From contig NZ_MSPQ01000013.1 of the NCBI RefSeq assembly GCF_001936475.1, forward strand, positions 89,127 to 153,126: a stretch of 64,000 nucleotides of DNA, given 5' to 3'. The stretch is from Algoriphagus marinus. Lineage in GTDB: Bacteria; Bacteroidota; Bacteroidia; Cytophagales; Cyclobacteriaceae. This document shows positions 45,670-55,331 of this stretch, piece by piece. The first letter of the stretch is position 1, and every line of letters starts with the position of its first letter. A model generated the notes under the pieces. It was not told where the DNA came from. It was given only the letters and a program-made list of their open reading frames with translations, and did not search any database. The translations under genes and the position numbers were made by a program.

Positions 45670-48084
45670 ATGAAATACTTCGGTTTCTTTATTGCTTTAG
45701 CTATCACAGTTGCACTTGCTATAGCAGTTTCAATGCCTCTCGGACCCGTTCCGCCGTTGGCTCCGCTTTTAGATCCAAATCATGGTTTTTGGCAAAACTC
45801 ATATAGTGAAGATGAACTCGCTAAGGATGAGTTGGAGCTTTCCAATTTGACTTCTCCGGTCACTGTGGTCTATGATGAAAATTTAATCCCCCATATTTTT
45901 GCCGAAAATGAGGAAGACCTTTATCGTGCACAGGGGTATGTTACTGCAAAACACAGACTTTGGCAGATGGAATTTCAAACCATGGCTGCTTCTGGAAGAA
46001 TCTCAGAAATAGTAGGTCCTATAGCTATAGAACTTGACAGAATGACTCGAAGGAAAGGTCTGGGGTATGGAGCGGAATTAGGATTAAAATACCTTCAAGA
46101 AAACGATCCTGAAATACTCAAGCTGGCTGAAGCCTATGCGGATGGAGTCAATCAATACATTGACCAGTTATCTCCGGGGCAAGTTCCTGTAGAATATAAG
46201 ATTTTGAATTATAGACCAGAAAAGTGGACTGCTTATAAATCCATCTTACTACTCAAATACATGTCTGACATGTTGGTGGGAGACCGGGATCTTGAGTATT
46301 CAAATTTGAGAAAAATTTTAGGTCAGGAAATGCTTGATAAGCTTTATCCAGATTTTCCAGTAGATAATGATCCTGTCATTGAGTCAGAACATGTATGGGA
46401 CTTTACTCCGCTTTCTGTTATAAAGCCTGACAGCATTCCTTTTCCAAATGATTTACTCGCGATCGATCCACTTCCCCAACCTGAGGAAGGAACAGGATCT
46501 AACAACTGGGCGGTTTCAGGATCCAAAACAAAAAGTGGTAATCCGATTTTGGCAAATGACCCCCATTTGAGTTTGAACTTGCCTTCCCTTTGGTATAGTA
46601 TGCAGTTGAGTACTCCAAATCATTCTGTGAAAGGAGCCACCCTGCCGGGAGCTTTGGGAGTGATCTCAGGATTTAATGAAGATATAGCCTGGGGAGTTAC
46701 AAATGCTACCAAAGATGCACGGGATTGGTATAAAATCACATTTCAGGACAAACAAAGAAAAACCTATAAATATGGCAATGAGTGGAGGCCTACTTCTTTT
46801 CGAATCGAAGAGATCAAAGTAAAAGGGGAAAATCCCTATTTGGATACCGTAGTATATACTCATTACGGCCCGGTGGTTTACGATCGTACTTTCAAAAGTG
46901 AGAGGCAGGATGTCAATTTTGCTTTAAAATGGACTGTTCATGAAGGTTCTAATGAACAAAGAACATTCATAATGATGAACAAGAGTAAAAACCATGAAGA
47001 TTACAATAAGGCGCTGGATAACTATTCAGCACCTGCTCAAAATTTTGTTTTTGCTTCCAAATCTGGAGATATCGCCATGAGGATTCAGGGTAAATTTCCT
47101 CTGAAATGGAAAGAGCAAGGTAAGTTTTTCATGGATGGAGCTGATCCACGATTTGAATGGCAAGGTTATATTCCAAATGAACAAAATGCCGCCACTCTTA
47201 ATCCTGAAAGGGGTTTTGTTTCTTCTGCAAATCAACATCCTGTTGACCCCTCATATCCTTATTATGTATTCGATAATAGCTATGAGCATTATCGAAATAG
47301 AAGGTTGAACAATCGTCTTCGGGAGCTAAGCGACATTACTACCGATGACATGAAGTTATTGCAGTTTGATGACTATTACTTGCATGCAGCAGAGGCATTG
47401 CCTGTAATGATAGGCCTGCTAGGGACAAGCTTTGATTCTGATCCTGAAGCCAAGAAATATATAGATGAGTTGAAAAGCTGGGATTTTTTCGCAGATCCCA
47501 ATCAAAAGGCACCAACACTTTTTTATATCTGGTGGGATAAAACATATGATCAAATCTGGAAGAAATGGGGTGAATTTGGTGTTCCTGTCGTTCGACCGAA
47601 TAATTATCAAACAGTTCGTTTACTTGAATTAACTCCTCAGGATCCCGTTTTTGATATAGATAAAACAGATGTAGTAGAGACAGCTTCAGATCATATTAAT
47701 ATTGGTTTCCAGGCTATGGTGAAGTCGATGAAGGAATGGGAGGAAAAAGAGGGTGATTATTCTTGGGCAAATTATAAACGAACCAGCGTACAACATTTGG
47801 TACCGCAATTTGCGCCATTCTCAGTGACCAATATCTATACAGGAGGAGGTAGAGGGATTCTTAATGCCACAAGTGAACGCCATGGTGCCAGTTGGAGAAT
47901 GGTAGTCGAAATGGGAGATGAAATTACGGCGTTTGGAGTCTATCCTGGTGGTCAATCCGGAAATCCAGGGAGTAAATTTTATAGCAATTTCATCCCAATT
48001 TGGGCCAATGGAGAATATTTGAATTTTAATCTTCGAAGCAAGGAAGATTCTGAGGGTGTCCTGTTTCAAACTATCTTAAAATAA
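45670..48084 (+). CDS. Penicillin acylase-family N-terminal serine hydrolase
   Basis: An 804-residue Ntn hydrolase made as one precursor. The signal-anchor is FFIALAITVALAIAVSMP. After autocleavage the beta chain would start at S277 in GTGSNNWAVSG, the nucleophile followed by Asn279/Trp280. Further family parts are ILANDPHLSLNLPSLWYSMQL, SGFNEDIAWGVTNATKDARDWY and the end GGQSGNPGSKFYSNF. Family members cleave penicillins, cephalosporins or acyl-homoserine lactones; the natural substrate is unknown. It is separated by a five-base gap from the small membrane protein gene, likely an operon. Confidence 0.93.
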   Translation: MKYFGFFIALAITVALAIAVSMPLGPVPPLAPLLDPNHGFWQNSYSEDELAKDELELSNLTSPVTVVYDENLIPHIFAENEEDLYRAQGYVTAKHRLWQMEFQTMAASGRISEIVGPIAIELDRMTRRKGLGYGAELGLKYLQENDPEILKLAEAYADGVNQYIDQLSPGQVPVEYKILNYRPEKWTAYKSILLLKYMSDMLVGDRDLEYSNLRKILGQEMLDKLYPDFPVDNDPVIESEHVWDFTPLSVIKPDSIPFPNDLLAIDPLPQPEEGTGSNNWAVSGSKTKSGNPILANDPHLSLNLPSLWYSMQLSTPNHSVKGATLPGALGVISGFNEDIAWGVTNATKDARDWYKITFQDKQRKTYKYGNEWRPTSFRIEEIKVKGENPYLDTVVYTHYGPVVYDRTFKSERQDVNFALKWTVHEGSNEQRTFIMMNKSKNHEDYNKALDNYSAPAQNFVFASKSGDIAMRIQGKFPLKWKEQGKFFMDGADPRFEWQGYIPNEQNAATLNPERGFVSSANQHPVDPSYPYYVFDNSYEHYRNRRLNNRLRELSDITTDDMKLLQFDDYYLHAAEALPVMIGLLGTSFDSDPEAKKYIDELKSWDFFADPNQKAPTLFYIWWDKTYDQIWKKWGEFGVPVVRPNNYQTVRLLELTPQDPVFDIDKTDVVETASDHINIGFQAMVKSMKEWEEKEGDYSWANYKRTSVQHLVPQFAPFSVTNIYTGGGRGILNATSERHGASWRMVVEMGDEITAFGVYPGGQSGNPGSKFYSNFIPIWANGEYLNFNLRSKEDSEGVLFQTILK

Positions 48085-48089
48085 TCATC

Positions 48090-48461
48090 ATGAGATTTAT
48101 ACTATTTATTCTCGTTGTAATAGGTGTCGTAGTTTTTTTAAATCCCTTTTTTCCGTTCTGGGTGATCATGATAGTAATTGCTTTACTTTCAGCTCTTTTA
48201 GGATTAAGTGGAATTCAGGGATTTCTCGCTGGAGGTTTAGGCTATGGTTTGGCTTGGCTTGGACAAGCTTTATTTATCAGTGCCACAACAGGAAGTGACC
48301 TTCCAAATCGAATGGCAGAACTTATGGGCATAGGAAGTGGAATGACTATCGCAGGCCTTACAGCGATTGTTGGATTTTTCCTCGGTAGTTTCAGCGGTTT
48401 AACGGGCAGCTTGCTCAGAAACTTATTTCGAAAAAAACCAGACAACCTGTATAGAGGGTAA
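48090..48461 (+). CDS. Small hydrophobic membrane protein
   Basis: A 123-residue protein with three or four hydrophobic segments (FILFILVVIGVVVFL, WVIMIVIALLSALLGL, LGYGLAWLGQALFI, MTIAGLTAIVGFFLGSF) and a charged C-terminus RKKPDNLYRG. Small residues spaced in the helices suggest tight packing. It is not assigned to a family. It follows the penicillin acylase stop by five bases and has a terminator after it. Confidence 0.7.
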   Translation: MRFILFILVVIGVVVFLNPFFPFWVIMIVIALLSALLGLSGIQGFLAGGLGYGLAWLGQALFISATTGSDLPNRMAELMGIGSGMTIAGLTAIVGFFLGSFSGLTGSLLRNLFRKKPDNLYRG

Positions 48462-48477
48462 TTCTGTTTTAATGCTT

Positions 48478-48514
48478 AAAAAAAGATTCTTTTAACACTA
48501 AAGAATCTTTTTTT
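48478..48514 (+). terminator. Terminator after the penicillin acylase gene pair
   Basis: A 14-bp AT-rich stem (AAAAAAGATTCTTT 48479-48492 with AAAGAATCTTTTTT 48500-48513) with T-run on the plus strand. Confidence 0.75.
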
Positions 48515-48538
48515 ATTTCGTGGGTTCATTGAAATGAG

Positions 48539-48546
48539 TACCTTTG
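48539..48546 (+). promoter_or_regulatory. Candidate -7 promoter element of the polysaccharide-locus regulator
   Basis: TACCTTTG, an exact TAnnTTTG match, lies 28 bases before ATG 48574. A TTTC box at 48516-48519, about 19 bases upstream, could be a degenerate -33 element. Confidence 0.45.
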
Positions 48547-48573
48547 TTACTCACTATTTTGAAGTGAATTTTT

Positions 48574-49092
48574 ATGCTAGAATCCTTAATCACCTCGAAA
48601 ACTCGTTTGAGGTTGCTTGTTAAGTTTTTTGTGAATTCAAAAACACAAAGTCATCTTCGCGGCTTAGCCGATGAATTTGGTGAGTCCACCAATGCAATAC
48701 GGAAGGAGTTGAACAACTTAACACAAGCAGGGATTCTCACAAAAAAGACAGATAAAAATAAGATAGAGTATCAAGCGAACGTGGCTCACCCTTTCTTCTC
48801 AAACATCCAAGAAATTATCAGAAAATACCTAGGCCTGGATAGACTGCTGGAGCAAATTTTGGAGCGGATGGGAGAGGTCAGTCAAGTTATTCTTATAGGA
48901 GATATTGCAAAGGGTATAGATTCCGGGAAAATAGAGGTGGTAGTTACAGGAGATGAATTAAATGAAAATTATATTCTGGGCCTTACTGCCAAAATTGAGC
49001 AAATGATTGAGCGGAAAGTGGTGTTGACTTTGCTTGATCACCGGATGCCATCTCCCGGGCTGACATTATTTGACAAGGAAGCAGGGAGCTGA
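48574..49092 (+). CDS. Winged-helix protein with nucleotidyltransferase-like C-terminus
   Basis: A 172-residue protein, first in the polysaccharide locus. The N-terminal half (about 1-75) is a winged helix-turn-helix: TRLRLLVKFFVNSKTQSHLRGLA then DEFGESTNAIRKELNNLTQAGILTKK. The C-terminal half (about 88-165) resembles a small nucleotidyltransferase fold, with VILIGDIAKGIDSGKIEVVVTGDE where active enzymes have GSxxxG...DxD. The GS is replaced by GD and one Asp is lost, so it looks catalytically dead. It may sense a ligand and regulate the following operon; this is inference. It lies 131 bases before the Wza-like gene. Confidence 0.75.
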   Translation: MLESLITSKTRLRLLVKFFVNSKTQSHLRGLADEFGESTNAIRKELNNLTQAGILTKKTDKNKIEYQANVAHPFFSNIQEIIRKYLGLDRLLEQILERMGEVSQVILIGDIAKGIDSGKIEVVVTGDELNENYILGLTAKIEQMIERKVVLTLLDHRMPSPGLTLFDKEAGS

Positions 49093-49223
49093 TTTTTTGT
49101 CCATTATATTATTTAGTTAGCTAGGCACTTTTGTGACTGAAAGGGCGAAGCTTTGAAGTCATAGTTTGAAAACAAATTAAAAGTGAGAAATTAGCCATCA
49201 AAACTTCCATAACTCAATTAAGA

Positions 49224-51845
49224 TTGAAACATATTAATTTGACCATATCGAATAGTATCAAGTCGAACTTTAGATTACTTCTTTTATTGCTTTTGGTATT
49301 CATTACTATTTCAGTAAGCGGCCAAAGCTTATCCGATATCCAGAATTTGAAAGTGGATAATCTTTCAGACGCGCAAATTGAGCAATTAATCAAAAAAGCA
49401 GAAGCTAGCGGCTTGAGCGCTACGCAGCTTGAATCCCTCGCAAGAGAACGAGGAATGCCAGCATTGGAAGCGGCAAAGTTGAGACAGCGAATCAGCGATT
49501 TACAGGGCAAGGTTAATCCACAAAGCAATTCATTATCAGAAGTAAACCGAGGATTCGATTTTGAAAAAAGTCCTGATTTATTTGACTCGATTAGAAGGGC
49601 TGATCCTTATTTTGATTTAACACCAACACAAAAAAAGATTTTTGGTTATAAGCTGTTCCACAACAAAAATCTTGATTTTAATCCAAGTCTTAATTTACCT
49701 ACCCCTCAAAATTATGTCGTGGGTTCAGGTGATCAATTACTTATTGATGTGTACGGTGCCTCACAGCAATCTTTTGATTTGACAGTAAGCCCCGAAGGAA
49801 GGGTTTTGATACCTAATCTCGGGCCTGTTCAGGTAGGTGGTGCTACTATTGAAGCAGCTACTTCAAGATTGAAAGGATCCTTGGGCCGTATTTATTCAGG
49901 ATTAAACGGTTCGAATCCGAATACTTTTCTTCAGCTTAGATTAGGTAATATTCGTTCTATAAAAGTTTCCATGGTAGGAGAGCTTTCCAAACCCGGAACC
50001 TACACTTTACCATCTTTTGCTACAGTTTTTAATGGTTTATTTGCCGCAGGTGGACCAAATGAAAACGGAGCCTTTAGAAACATTCAAGTATATAGAGATA
50101 GTAAATTAGTAGCTACTGTAGATATTTATGAGTTTTTATCGAAGGGCGATCAATCGGCTAACATCATGCTTCAGGATAACGATGTAGTGATTGTTCCTCC
50201 GATATCTGCACGTGTGGAAGTAATTGGCCCTGTTCGCAGGGAGGGACTTTTCGAAGTAAAACCAAGTGAGTCACTGAGTGATCTTTACATTTACACGGGT
50301 GGGTTTACGAGTCTGGCTTATCAGGATAGAGTGACTATTCGAAGGATTGAAAACAATCAACGAAAAGTAATTGATGTATCATCCGATCAATTTCAGTCAT
50401 TCTCTCTAAAAGATGGAGACGAAATTCTTGTAGGGGAAGCTTTGGAACGTTTTTCCAACCGTGTTCAAATCACAGGGTCAGTAAACCGTCCAGGGGAATA
50501 TTCGATTGATGAAAGCGGGTTAACTGTAAAACAATTAATCGATAAATCTCAAGGACTCAAGCCGGAGGCTTTTGTGAATCGTGCTACTCTTTACCGAACT
50601 AGCGAAGATCTTACTTTAGCTGCTCAGCCTTTGGATTTAAAAGGAATTCTTGATGGAACAGTTCCGGACGTGCCACTCAAAAATGAAGATCTTCTCTTTG
50701 TGCCTAGCAGGTATGATATTCAAGAGGAGTATTATGTGAAGATTTCAGGGGAGATTAATTTCCCCGGAACTTATCCCTATGCAACTGAAATGACCGTGGG
50801 TGATTTGATATTAAGGTCCGGTGGACTTTTGGAATCTGCGTCAAATTCATTTATTGAGATTGCCAGAAGAGTGCGGGATAATGAATCTGGAAAGCTCGCA
50901 GAAATTGAAACATTGAATATCGACCCGGAATTGATTTTGACTTCTGAGGAGGCTAATAAGCCATTGAGGCCTTTTGACCATGTGTTTATTCGAAGAAAAC
51001 CCGGGTTTGAACGTGAGCAAATAGTTCAGATAAAGGGAGAGGTAATTTATCCCGGTGAATTTGCTATATCGGGGGCCAACGAAAGAATATCCGATGTCAT
51101 AAAAAGGGCAGGTGGATTAAACCAATTTGCTTATCCGAAAGGTGCAAGTTTAATCAGAAGGACAATTTATTTCAAAGGAGAAACTGATGATCAAATCAGA
51201 GAGGATTTGCTTCGGGAAATTAGAGATAATTTAGACCCTCTAAAAAATAGAGAAGGTAATGAAGCTGAGGAGTTGTTATTTGAACGAATAGAAAAAAAGC
51301 TGGAGTTAGCAGAGCTTGAAAAACTGAAAACCGAAAAGGAAATTGAAAAGAATACGATTTTTACTAACCTCACCTTAAATAGTGACTCAACTGATTACAG
51401 TATGAGAATGAATCAGCAAGATTTCGTTGGAATTGACTTGGAAAAGATTCTGAAAAATCCCGGTAGTGCTGAAGATTTAATATTAATGGAAGGCGATATT
51501 ATTCAAATTCCTAAGGAGTTGCAAACAGTAAGAATGGTTGGTGAGGTATTGCTTCCTACCACTACTAGATTTGATTTGAACAGAAACCTCAAAAATTATA
51601 TTTCAAAGGCTGGTGGATTCACTGAAAAAGCGAGGAGATCAAAAACCTATGTGGTCTATGCCAATGGTGATGCAAAACGTACTCACAGTTTTCTGGGCTT
51701 GAATTTTTATCCCGAGCTTGAACCTGGAGCTGAAATAATAGTACCAAGAAAGCCAGAGAAAGAAGGCTTAAGTGCCGCTGGTTGGATAGGGCTTGCTTCT
51801 AGTTTAGCCACCTTGGGAATACTCGTTAATAATTTAATTCAATAG
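49224..51845 (+). CDS. Wza-like polysaccharide export protein with multiple SLBB domains
   Basis: An 873-residue outer-membrane export protein. It begins at TTG 49224, as no ATG precedes the signal peptide (LLLLLLLVFITISVSGQ). After a helical N-terminal region (LSDAQIEQLIKKAEASGLS) come the PES/export domain (NYVVGSGDQLLIDVYGASQQSFDLTVSPEG, from about 163) and several SLBB repeats, seen as repeated VxGEVxxPGxY-like strands at VSMVGELSKPGTY, VQITGSVNRPGEYSI, KISGEINFPGTYPY, IKGEVIYPGEF and RMVGEVLLPTT. A charged helix lies near 665-705, and a C-terminal membrane segment WIGLASSLATLGILVNNLI (about 855-873) ends it. It probably forms the surface polysaccharide export channel. Confidence 0.93.
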   Translation: MKHINLTISNSIKSNFRLLLLLLLVFITISVSGQSLSDIQNLKVDNLSDAQIEQLIKKAEASGLSATQLESLARERGMPALEAAKLRQRISDLQGKVNPQSNSLSEVNRGFDFEKSPDLFDSIRRADPYFDLTPTQKKIFGYKLFHNKNLDFNPSLNLPTPQNYVVGSGDQLLIDVYGASQQSFDLTVSPEGRVLIPNLGPVQVGGATIEAATSRLKGSLGRIYSGLNGSNPNTFLQLRLGNIRSIKVSMVGELSKPGTYTLPSFATVFNGLFAAGGPNENGAFRNIQVYRDSKLVATVDIYEFLSKGDQSANIMLQDNDVVIVPPISARVEVIGPVRREGLFEVKPSESLSDLYIYTGGFTSLAYQDRVTIRRIENNQRKVIDVSSDQFQSFSLKDGDEILVGEALERFSNRVQITGSVNRPGEYSIDESGLTVKQLIDKSQGLKPEAFVNRATLYRTSEDLTLAAQPLDLKGILDGTVPDVPLKNEDLLFVPSRYDIQEEYYVKISGEINFPGTYPYATEMTVGDLILRSGGLLESASNSFIEIARRVRDNESGKLAEIETLNIDPELILTSEEANKPLRPFDHVFIRRKPGFEREQIVQIKGEVIYPGEFAISGANERISDVIKRAGGLNQFAYPKGASLIRRTIYFKGETDDQIREDLLREIRDNLDPLKNREGNEAEELLFERIEKKLELAELEKLKTEKEIEKNTIFTNLTLNSDSTDYSMRMNQQDFVGIDLEKILKNPGSAEDLILMEGDIIQIPKELQTVRMVGEVLLPTTTRFDLNRNLKNYISKAGGFTEKARRSKTYVVYANGDAKRTHSFLGLNFYPELEPGAEIIVPRKPEKEGLSAAGWIGLASSLATLGILVNNLIQ

Positions 51846-51865
51846 AAATAATCAACTATTAATTT

Positions 51866-53185
51866 ATGAAAATCGCAGTTGTAGGAACCGGTTATGTAGG
51901 CTTGGTGTCTGGAGCATGTTTTGCAGATGTAGGAATCGAAGTCACTTGTGTGGATATCGATCAGAAGAAAATCGACAAGCTTAAGAGTGGTATTATGCCA
52001 ATTTATGAGCCTGGTTTAGAAGAGATTGTAATCAGAAATTATAAAAGTGGTAGACTTAAGTTTAGTACTGATCTGGGTGAAGCAATTCAGGGTGCAGAAG
52101 TTGCATTTATTGCTGTTGGGACTCCTCCTGGCGAAGACGGATCAGCTGATCTAAAGTACGTGCTTGCGGTGGCGGATGAAATTGGTCGAAAAATGACCGA
52201 CTATATCGTAGTTGCTACAAAAAGTACAGTCCCCGTTACCACTGGAGAGAAGGTGCGCGCAGCTATAGCAAGTGCATTAAAGGATAGGGGTTCGGATTTA
52301 CCTTTTGCGGTAGCTTCAAATCCTGAGTTTTTGAAAGAAGGAGCAGCTGTTGATGATTTTTTAAAGCCTGATCGAATAGTAATTGGGGTTGATGATGAGC
52401 GGGCGGAGAAGATCATGCAGCGATTATACAAGCCTTTTCAATTAAGTGGAGAGCGAATCATCTATATGGATATCCCTTCCGCAGAAATGACTAAGTATGC
52501 AGCCAATGCAATGCTTGCTACCAAAATATCTTTTATGAATGATATCGCCAATCTATGTGAGTTGGTAGGAGCTGATGCAAACATGGTAAGAAGAGGGATT
52601 GGATCGGATCCAAGGATAGGTAACAAATTTATCTACCCAGGTGTGGGGTATGGAGGATCTTGCTTTCCTAAGGATGTGAAGGCAATTATCAAAACCGCAA
52701 AACAATATGGATACGATCTTAAAGTACTTCAGTCAGTTGAAGATGTAAACGATGCTCAGAAATTTGTACTTTCTAAAAAGGTGAAAGCCCATTTTGGAGA
52801 AGATTTGACTGGGATGACTTTTGCGATGTGGGGTTTGAGTTTTAAACCTAATACGGATGATATGAGAGAAGCTCCTGCAGGAGTAATCATTGATGAACTT
52901 AGAGCTGCTGGAGCCCAAGTGAAAGCCTATGATCCTGTTGCGATGGAAGAAGCTAAAGCACATTATATTTTCGATAAAGTAACTTATTGCAAAGATGCTT
53001 ATGAAGCATTAGTGGACGCAGATGCATTATTACTTGTAACTGAATGGTCTGAGTTCCGAATCCCAAGTTGGGATGTAGTTGGAAAGCTTTTGAAAAACAA
53101 AGTAATTTTTGATGGTCGAAATATCTACGATAAAAAGTATCTCAAGTCCCTTGACTTTGAGCTCTTCGGCATTGGATCTAAGTAA
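51866..53185 (+). CDS. UDP-glucose 6-dehydrogenase
   Basis: Oxidises UDP-glucose to UDP-glucuronate with two NAD+. The 439-residue protein has the Rossmann GTGYVGLVSGACFA (8-20), the K220 region MLATKISFMNDIANLCEL, and the catalytic C266 in YGGSCFPKDVKAI. The C-terminal NAD-domain contains FKPNTDDMREAPA. It supplies a uronic-acid precursor for the locus. It follows the Wza-like gene by 20 bases. The name Ugd or TuaD could be used. Confidence 0.95.
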   Translation: MKIAVVGTGYVGLVSGACFADVGIEVTCVDIDQKKIDKLKSGIMPIYEPGLEEIVIRNYKSGRLKFSTDLGEAIQGAEVAFIAVGTPPGEDGSADLKYVLAVADEIGRKMTDYIVVATKSTVPVTTGEKVRAAIASALKDRGSDLPFAVASNPEFLKEGAAVDDFLKPDRIVIGVDDERAEKIMQRLYKPFQLSGERIIYMDIPSAEMTKYAANAMLATKISFMNDIANLCELVGADANMVRRGIGSDPRIGNKFIYPGVGYGGSCFPKDVKAIIKTAKQYGYDLKVLQSVEDVNDAQKFVLSKKVKAHFGEDLTGMTFAMWGLSFKPNTDDMREAPAGVIIDELRAAGAQVKAYDPVAMEEAKAHYIFDKVTYCKDAYEALVDADALLLVTEWSEFRIPSWDVVGKLLKNKVIFDGRNIYDKKYLKSLDFELFGIGSK

Positions 53186-53189
53186 AAAA

Positions 53190-53220
53190 TTTGCCTCCGG
53201 ATTTAAATTCGGAGGTATTT
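53190..53220 (+). terminator. Hairpin after UDP-glucose dehydrogenase
   Basis: CCTCCGGATTT pairs with AAATTCGGAGG (53194-53215) with a G-T wobble, followed by a weak T-rich tail. It may act as a partial terminator or processing site. Confidence 0.4.
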
Positions 53221-53244
53221 AGATTTCTTATTGCAACCAAGAAA

Positions 53245-53868
53245 ATGATAATTGCTGGAGCTGGAGGTCATAGTTTAGAGGTTTTGGAAGTCTTATTAAA
53301 GAATGGTTTTCCAAAAAATGAAATTCTGTTTTTTGATCAAGACCCTAAAAAAAATGGTCAAGAAATAGATGGAATTAAAGTAGTTTCCTCTCTAGTTGAA
53401 GTAAAACATCATTTCACAATTTCAAATGATTTCTGTCTTGGGGTTGGTAATCCTGCCGCAAGACAGAATTTATGCGATTTATTAGAACTTACAGGAGGCT
53501 CATTAAAAAGTATTAAAGATGATTCATCTTTTATTAGTCATACTGCTAATGGGCAATATGATGCGCTTCCATTCAGTTTTATTGGGCCTAAAACAAAAAT
53601 TGGAAAAGGTGTTCTGATCAATACTCGCGCTCATATTCATCATGAATGTCAAGTTGGTGATTTTAGCGATATTGGACCAGGAGCAATGATGCTTGGAAAC
53701 TCTCAAATTGGGGAATACTGTAGAATTGGTGCAGGTGCTGTTATTTTACCCGGAGTCAAGTTAGGAAATGAAGTGACCGTAGGATCAGGTGCGGTCGTGA
53801 CAAAGGATGTTGTGGATAATCAAACTGTAATAGGAATTCCAGCAGTACCACTTCGAAAAAAAGAATAA
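53245..53868 (+). CDS. NeuD/PglD-type sugar acetyltransferase
   Basis: A 207-residue protein with an N-terminal Rossmann-like sugar-nucleotide domain (MIIAGAGGHSLEVLEVL) and a C-terminal left-handed beta-helix of hexapeptide repeats (IGPKTKIGKGVLINTRAHIHHECQ and later IGAGAVILPGVKLG, VGSGAVVTKDVVDNQTVIGIPAVP). The catalytic His is probably in HIHHECQ. ATG 53245 is preferred, because the longer frame starts at TTG 53191 inside the upstream hairpin. It likely acetylates a sugar of the polymer; the exact sugar is unknown. Confidence 0.88.
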   Translation: MIIAGAGGHSLEVLEVLLKNGFPKNEILFFDQDPKKNGQEIDGIKVVSSLVEVKHHFTISNDFCLGVGNPAARQNLCDLLELTGGSLKSIKDDSSFISHTANGQYDALPFSFIGPKTKIGKGVLINTRAHIHHECQVGDFSDIGPGAMMLGNSQIGEYCRIGAGAVILPGVKLGNEVTVGSGAVVTKDVVDNQTVIGIPAVPLRKKE

Positions 53869-54149
53869 ATTTAACTGTATTAAGAATTCGCAGAATCCAA
53901 ATTTTAAATACTGAAAGATTTTCCAAGGGAGAAATTCGGGTTTTTATCAAACCCAGACTAGATCCAGAAAGAAATAGGGGAAGATTTGGGACTGTTTGAA
54001 AACACAGTTTGAGAACTTAATTACCTCAACCAATTGGTTTGAGAATTCTTAAGGTTTGCTTTTTAGTGTCTTATGGACATAAAAGATCCTTGAAATAATT
54101 ATTCAGGAGTTGGTTTATTTACTGCTTATTTGACAACTTTAATAGTTAT

Positions 54150-55238
54150 ATGTCTGAGAATACCTCAAAAATTTCTTTTGCTGAAATCGATTTGATTTCC
54201 CTTGCAATAATCGTTTGGAAAAAACGAAAAGTTGTCTTGATGATTACCTTTGCGTTTGCTTTTCTGGGAATTGTCACAGCGTTGATTGCTCCTAAAGAGT
54301 TTTCCGCTACTGCTACCTTTATTCCTCAAATGGATGAATCGGCAAAGTCTGGAGCCTCTTTGGGTGGTCTGGCATCCTTAGCGGGTTTCAATCTTGGCGG
54401 AATGGCAGGGGGATCAGATATATCTCCTGTTTTGTATCCTAAAATTGTTTCTTCAATCAGTTTTCAAAAGGCTTTATTGGATGCCAAAATTCATGTAAAT
54501 GGATTTGATAGCACCATGACTTATCAGGAATATTACAAAGAGGTTCAAACTCCTGGAGTTTTAGAATTAATTCAAAAATATACAATAGGTTTGCCTGGGA
54601 TTTTGCTAAAAAGCCTTAAAGGTGAGACAGAGATTGAAGTCAATCAAGAAGAAATTGGAATACTGAAAGTTAGCCCTGAAGAATATTCCCATTTTAAAAG
54701 AATATCTTCCCAATTGAAGATAGTTCCAAATGAAAAAGAAGGGATCGTATCAGTTTACTTTAAAATGCCTGAACCCCTAATGGCTGCAGAAATGGCTAAG
54801 TTTGCAGTTGATTTGCTCCAGAAAGAAATAATTCAGTTTAAAATAAAGAATGCAAAAGAGCAATTAAGATTTGTAGAGGAGCGGTTTTTGGAAAGGAAGA
54901 AAGATTTTGAGGAAGCTCAGGAAAAATTAGCATATTTTAAAGATCGAAACCAAAATCTAAATTCCGAGTATGCTATTAATCAGTTGCAACGATTAGAAAC
55001 AAACTACAATTTTTATTTCGAAGTTTACAGTGAGCTTGCTAAACAAGTGGAGCAAGCAAAATTACAAGTAGCTAAGAATACTCCAGTATTTTCCATTATT
55101 CAGCCAGTTTCAGTTCCACTTGAAAAGTCGAACTTAAGAGGTTCAGTGATATTAGTAATTTTTATGATGATCGGCATTTTCTTTTCTATTGCCTACATTA
55201 TAGGAGTAGAATTTTTTAATAGGTTAAAATCAAATTAG
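54150..55238 (+). CDS. Wzz/chain-length-type polysaccharide copolymerase
   Basis: A 362-residue protein with two membrane segments: one near 27-49 (VVLMITFAFAFLGIVTALI) and one near 333-355 (GSVILVIFMMIGIFFSIAYIIGV), and a long periplasmic coiled-coil part (KIKNAKEQLRFVEERFLERKKDFEEAQEKL). The short PVSVPLEKSNLRG before helix 2 is the Wzz-type proline-rich signal. No tyrosine-kinase domain is fused, unlike BY-kinase Wzc. It sets chain length for the Wzy polymerase. A 281-base gap before it holds no gene. Confidence 0.88.
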   Translation: MSENTSKISFAEIDLISLAIIVWKKRKVVLMITFAFAFLGIVTALIAPKEFSATATFIPQMDESAKSGASLGGLASLAGFNLGGMAGGSDISPVLYPKIVSSISFQKALLDAKIHVNGFDSTMTYQEYYKEVQTPGVLELIQKYTIGLPGILLKSLKGETEIEVNQEEIGILKVSPEEYSHFKRISSQLKIVPNEKEGIVSVYFKMPEPLMAAEMAKFAVDLLQKEIIQFKIKNAKEQLRFVEERFLERKKDFEEAQEKLAYFKDRNQNLNSEYAINQLQRLETNYNFYFEVYSELAKQVEQAKLQVAKNTPVFSIIQPVSVPLEKSNLRGSVILVIFMMIGIFFSIAYIIGVEFFNRLKSN

Positions 55239-55331
55239 GATCGGTTAAATCTCTTAAAATTATTGATTTAACTAAATTAGTTTTTAATCCGAATTTACTA
55301 GAAGAAATAAATACCTAACGATCTTGATTTT

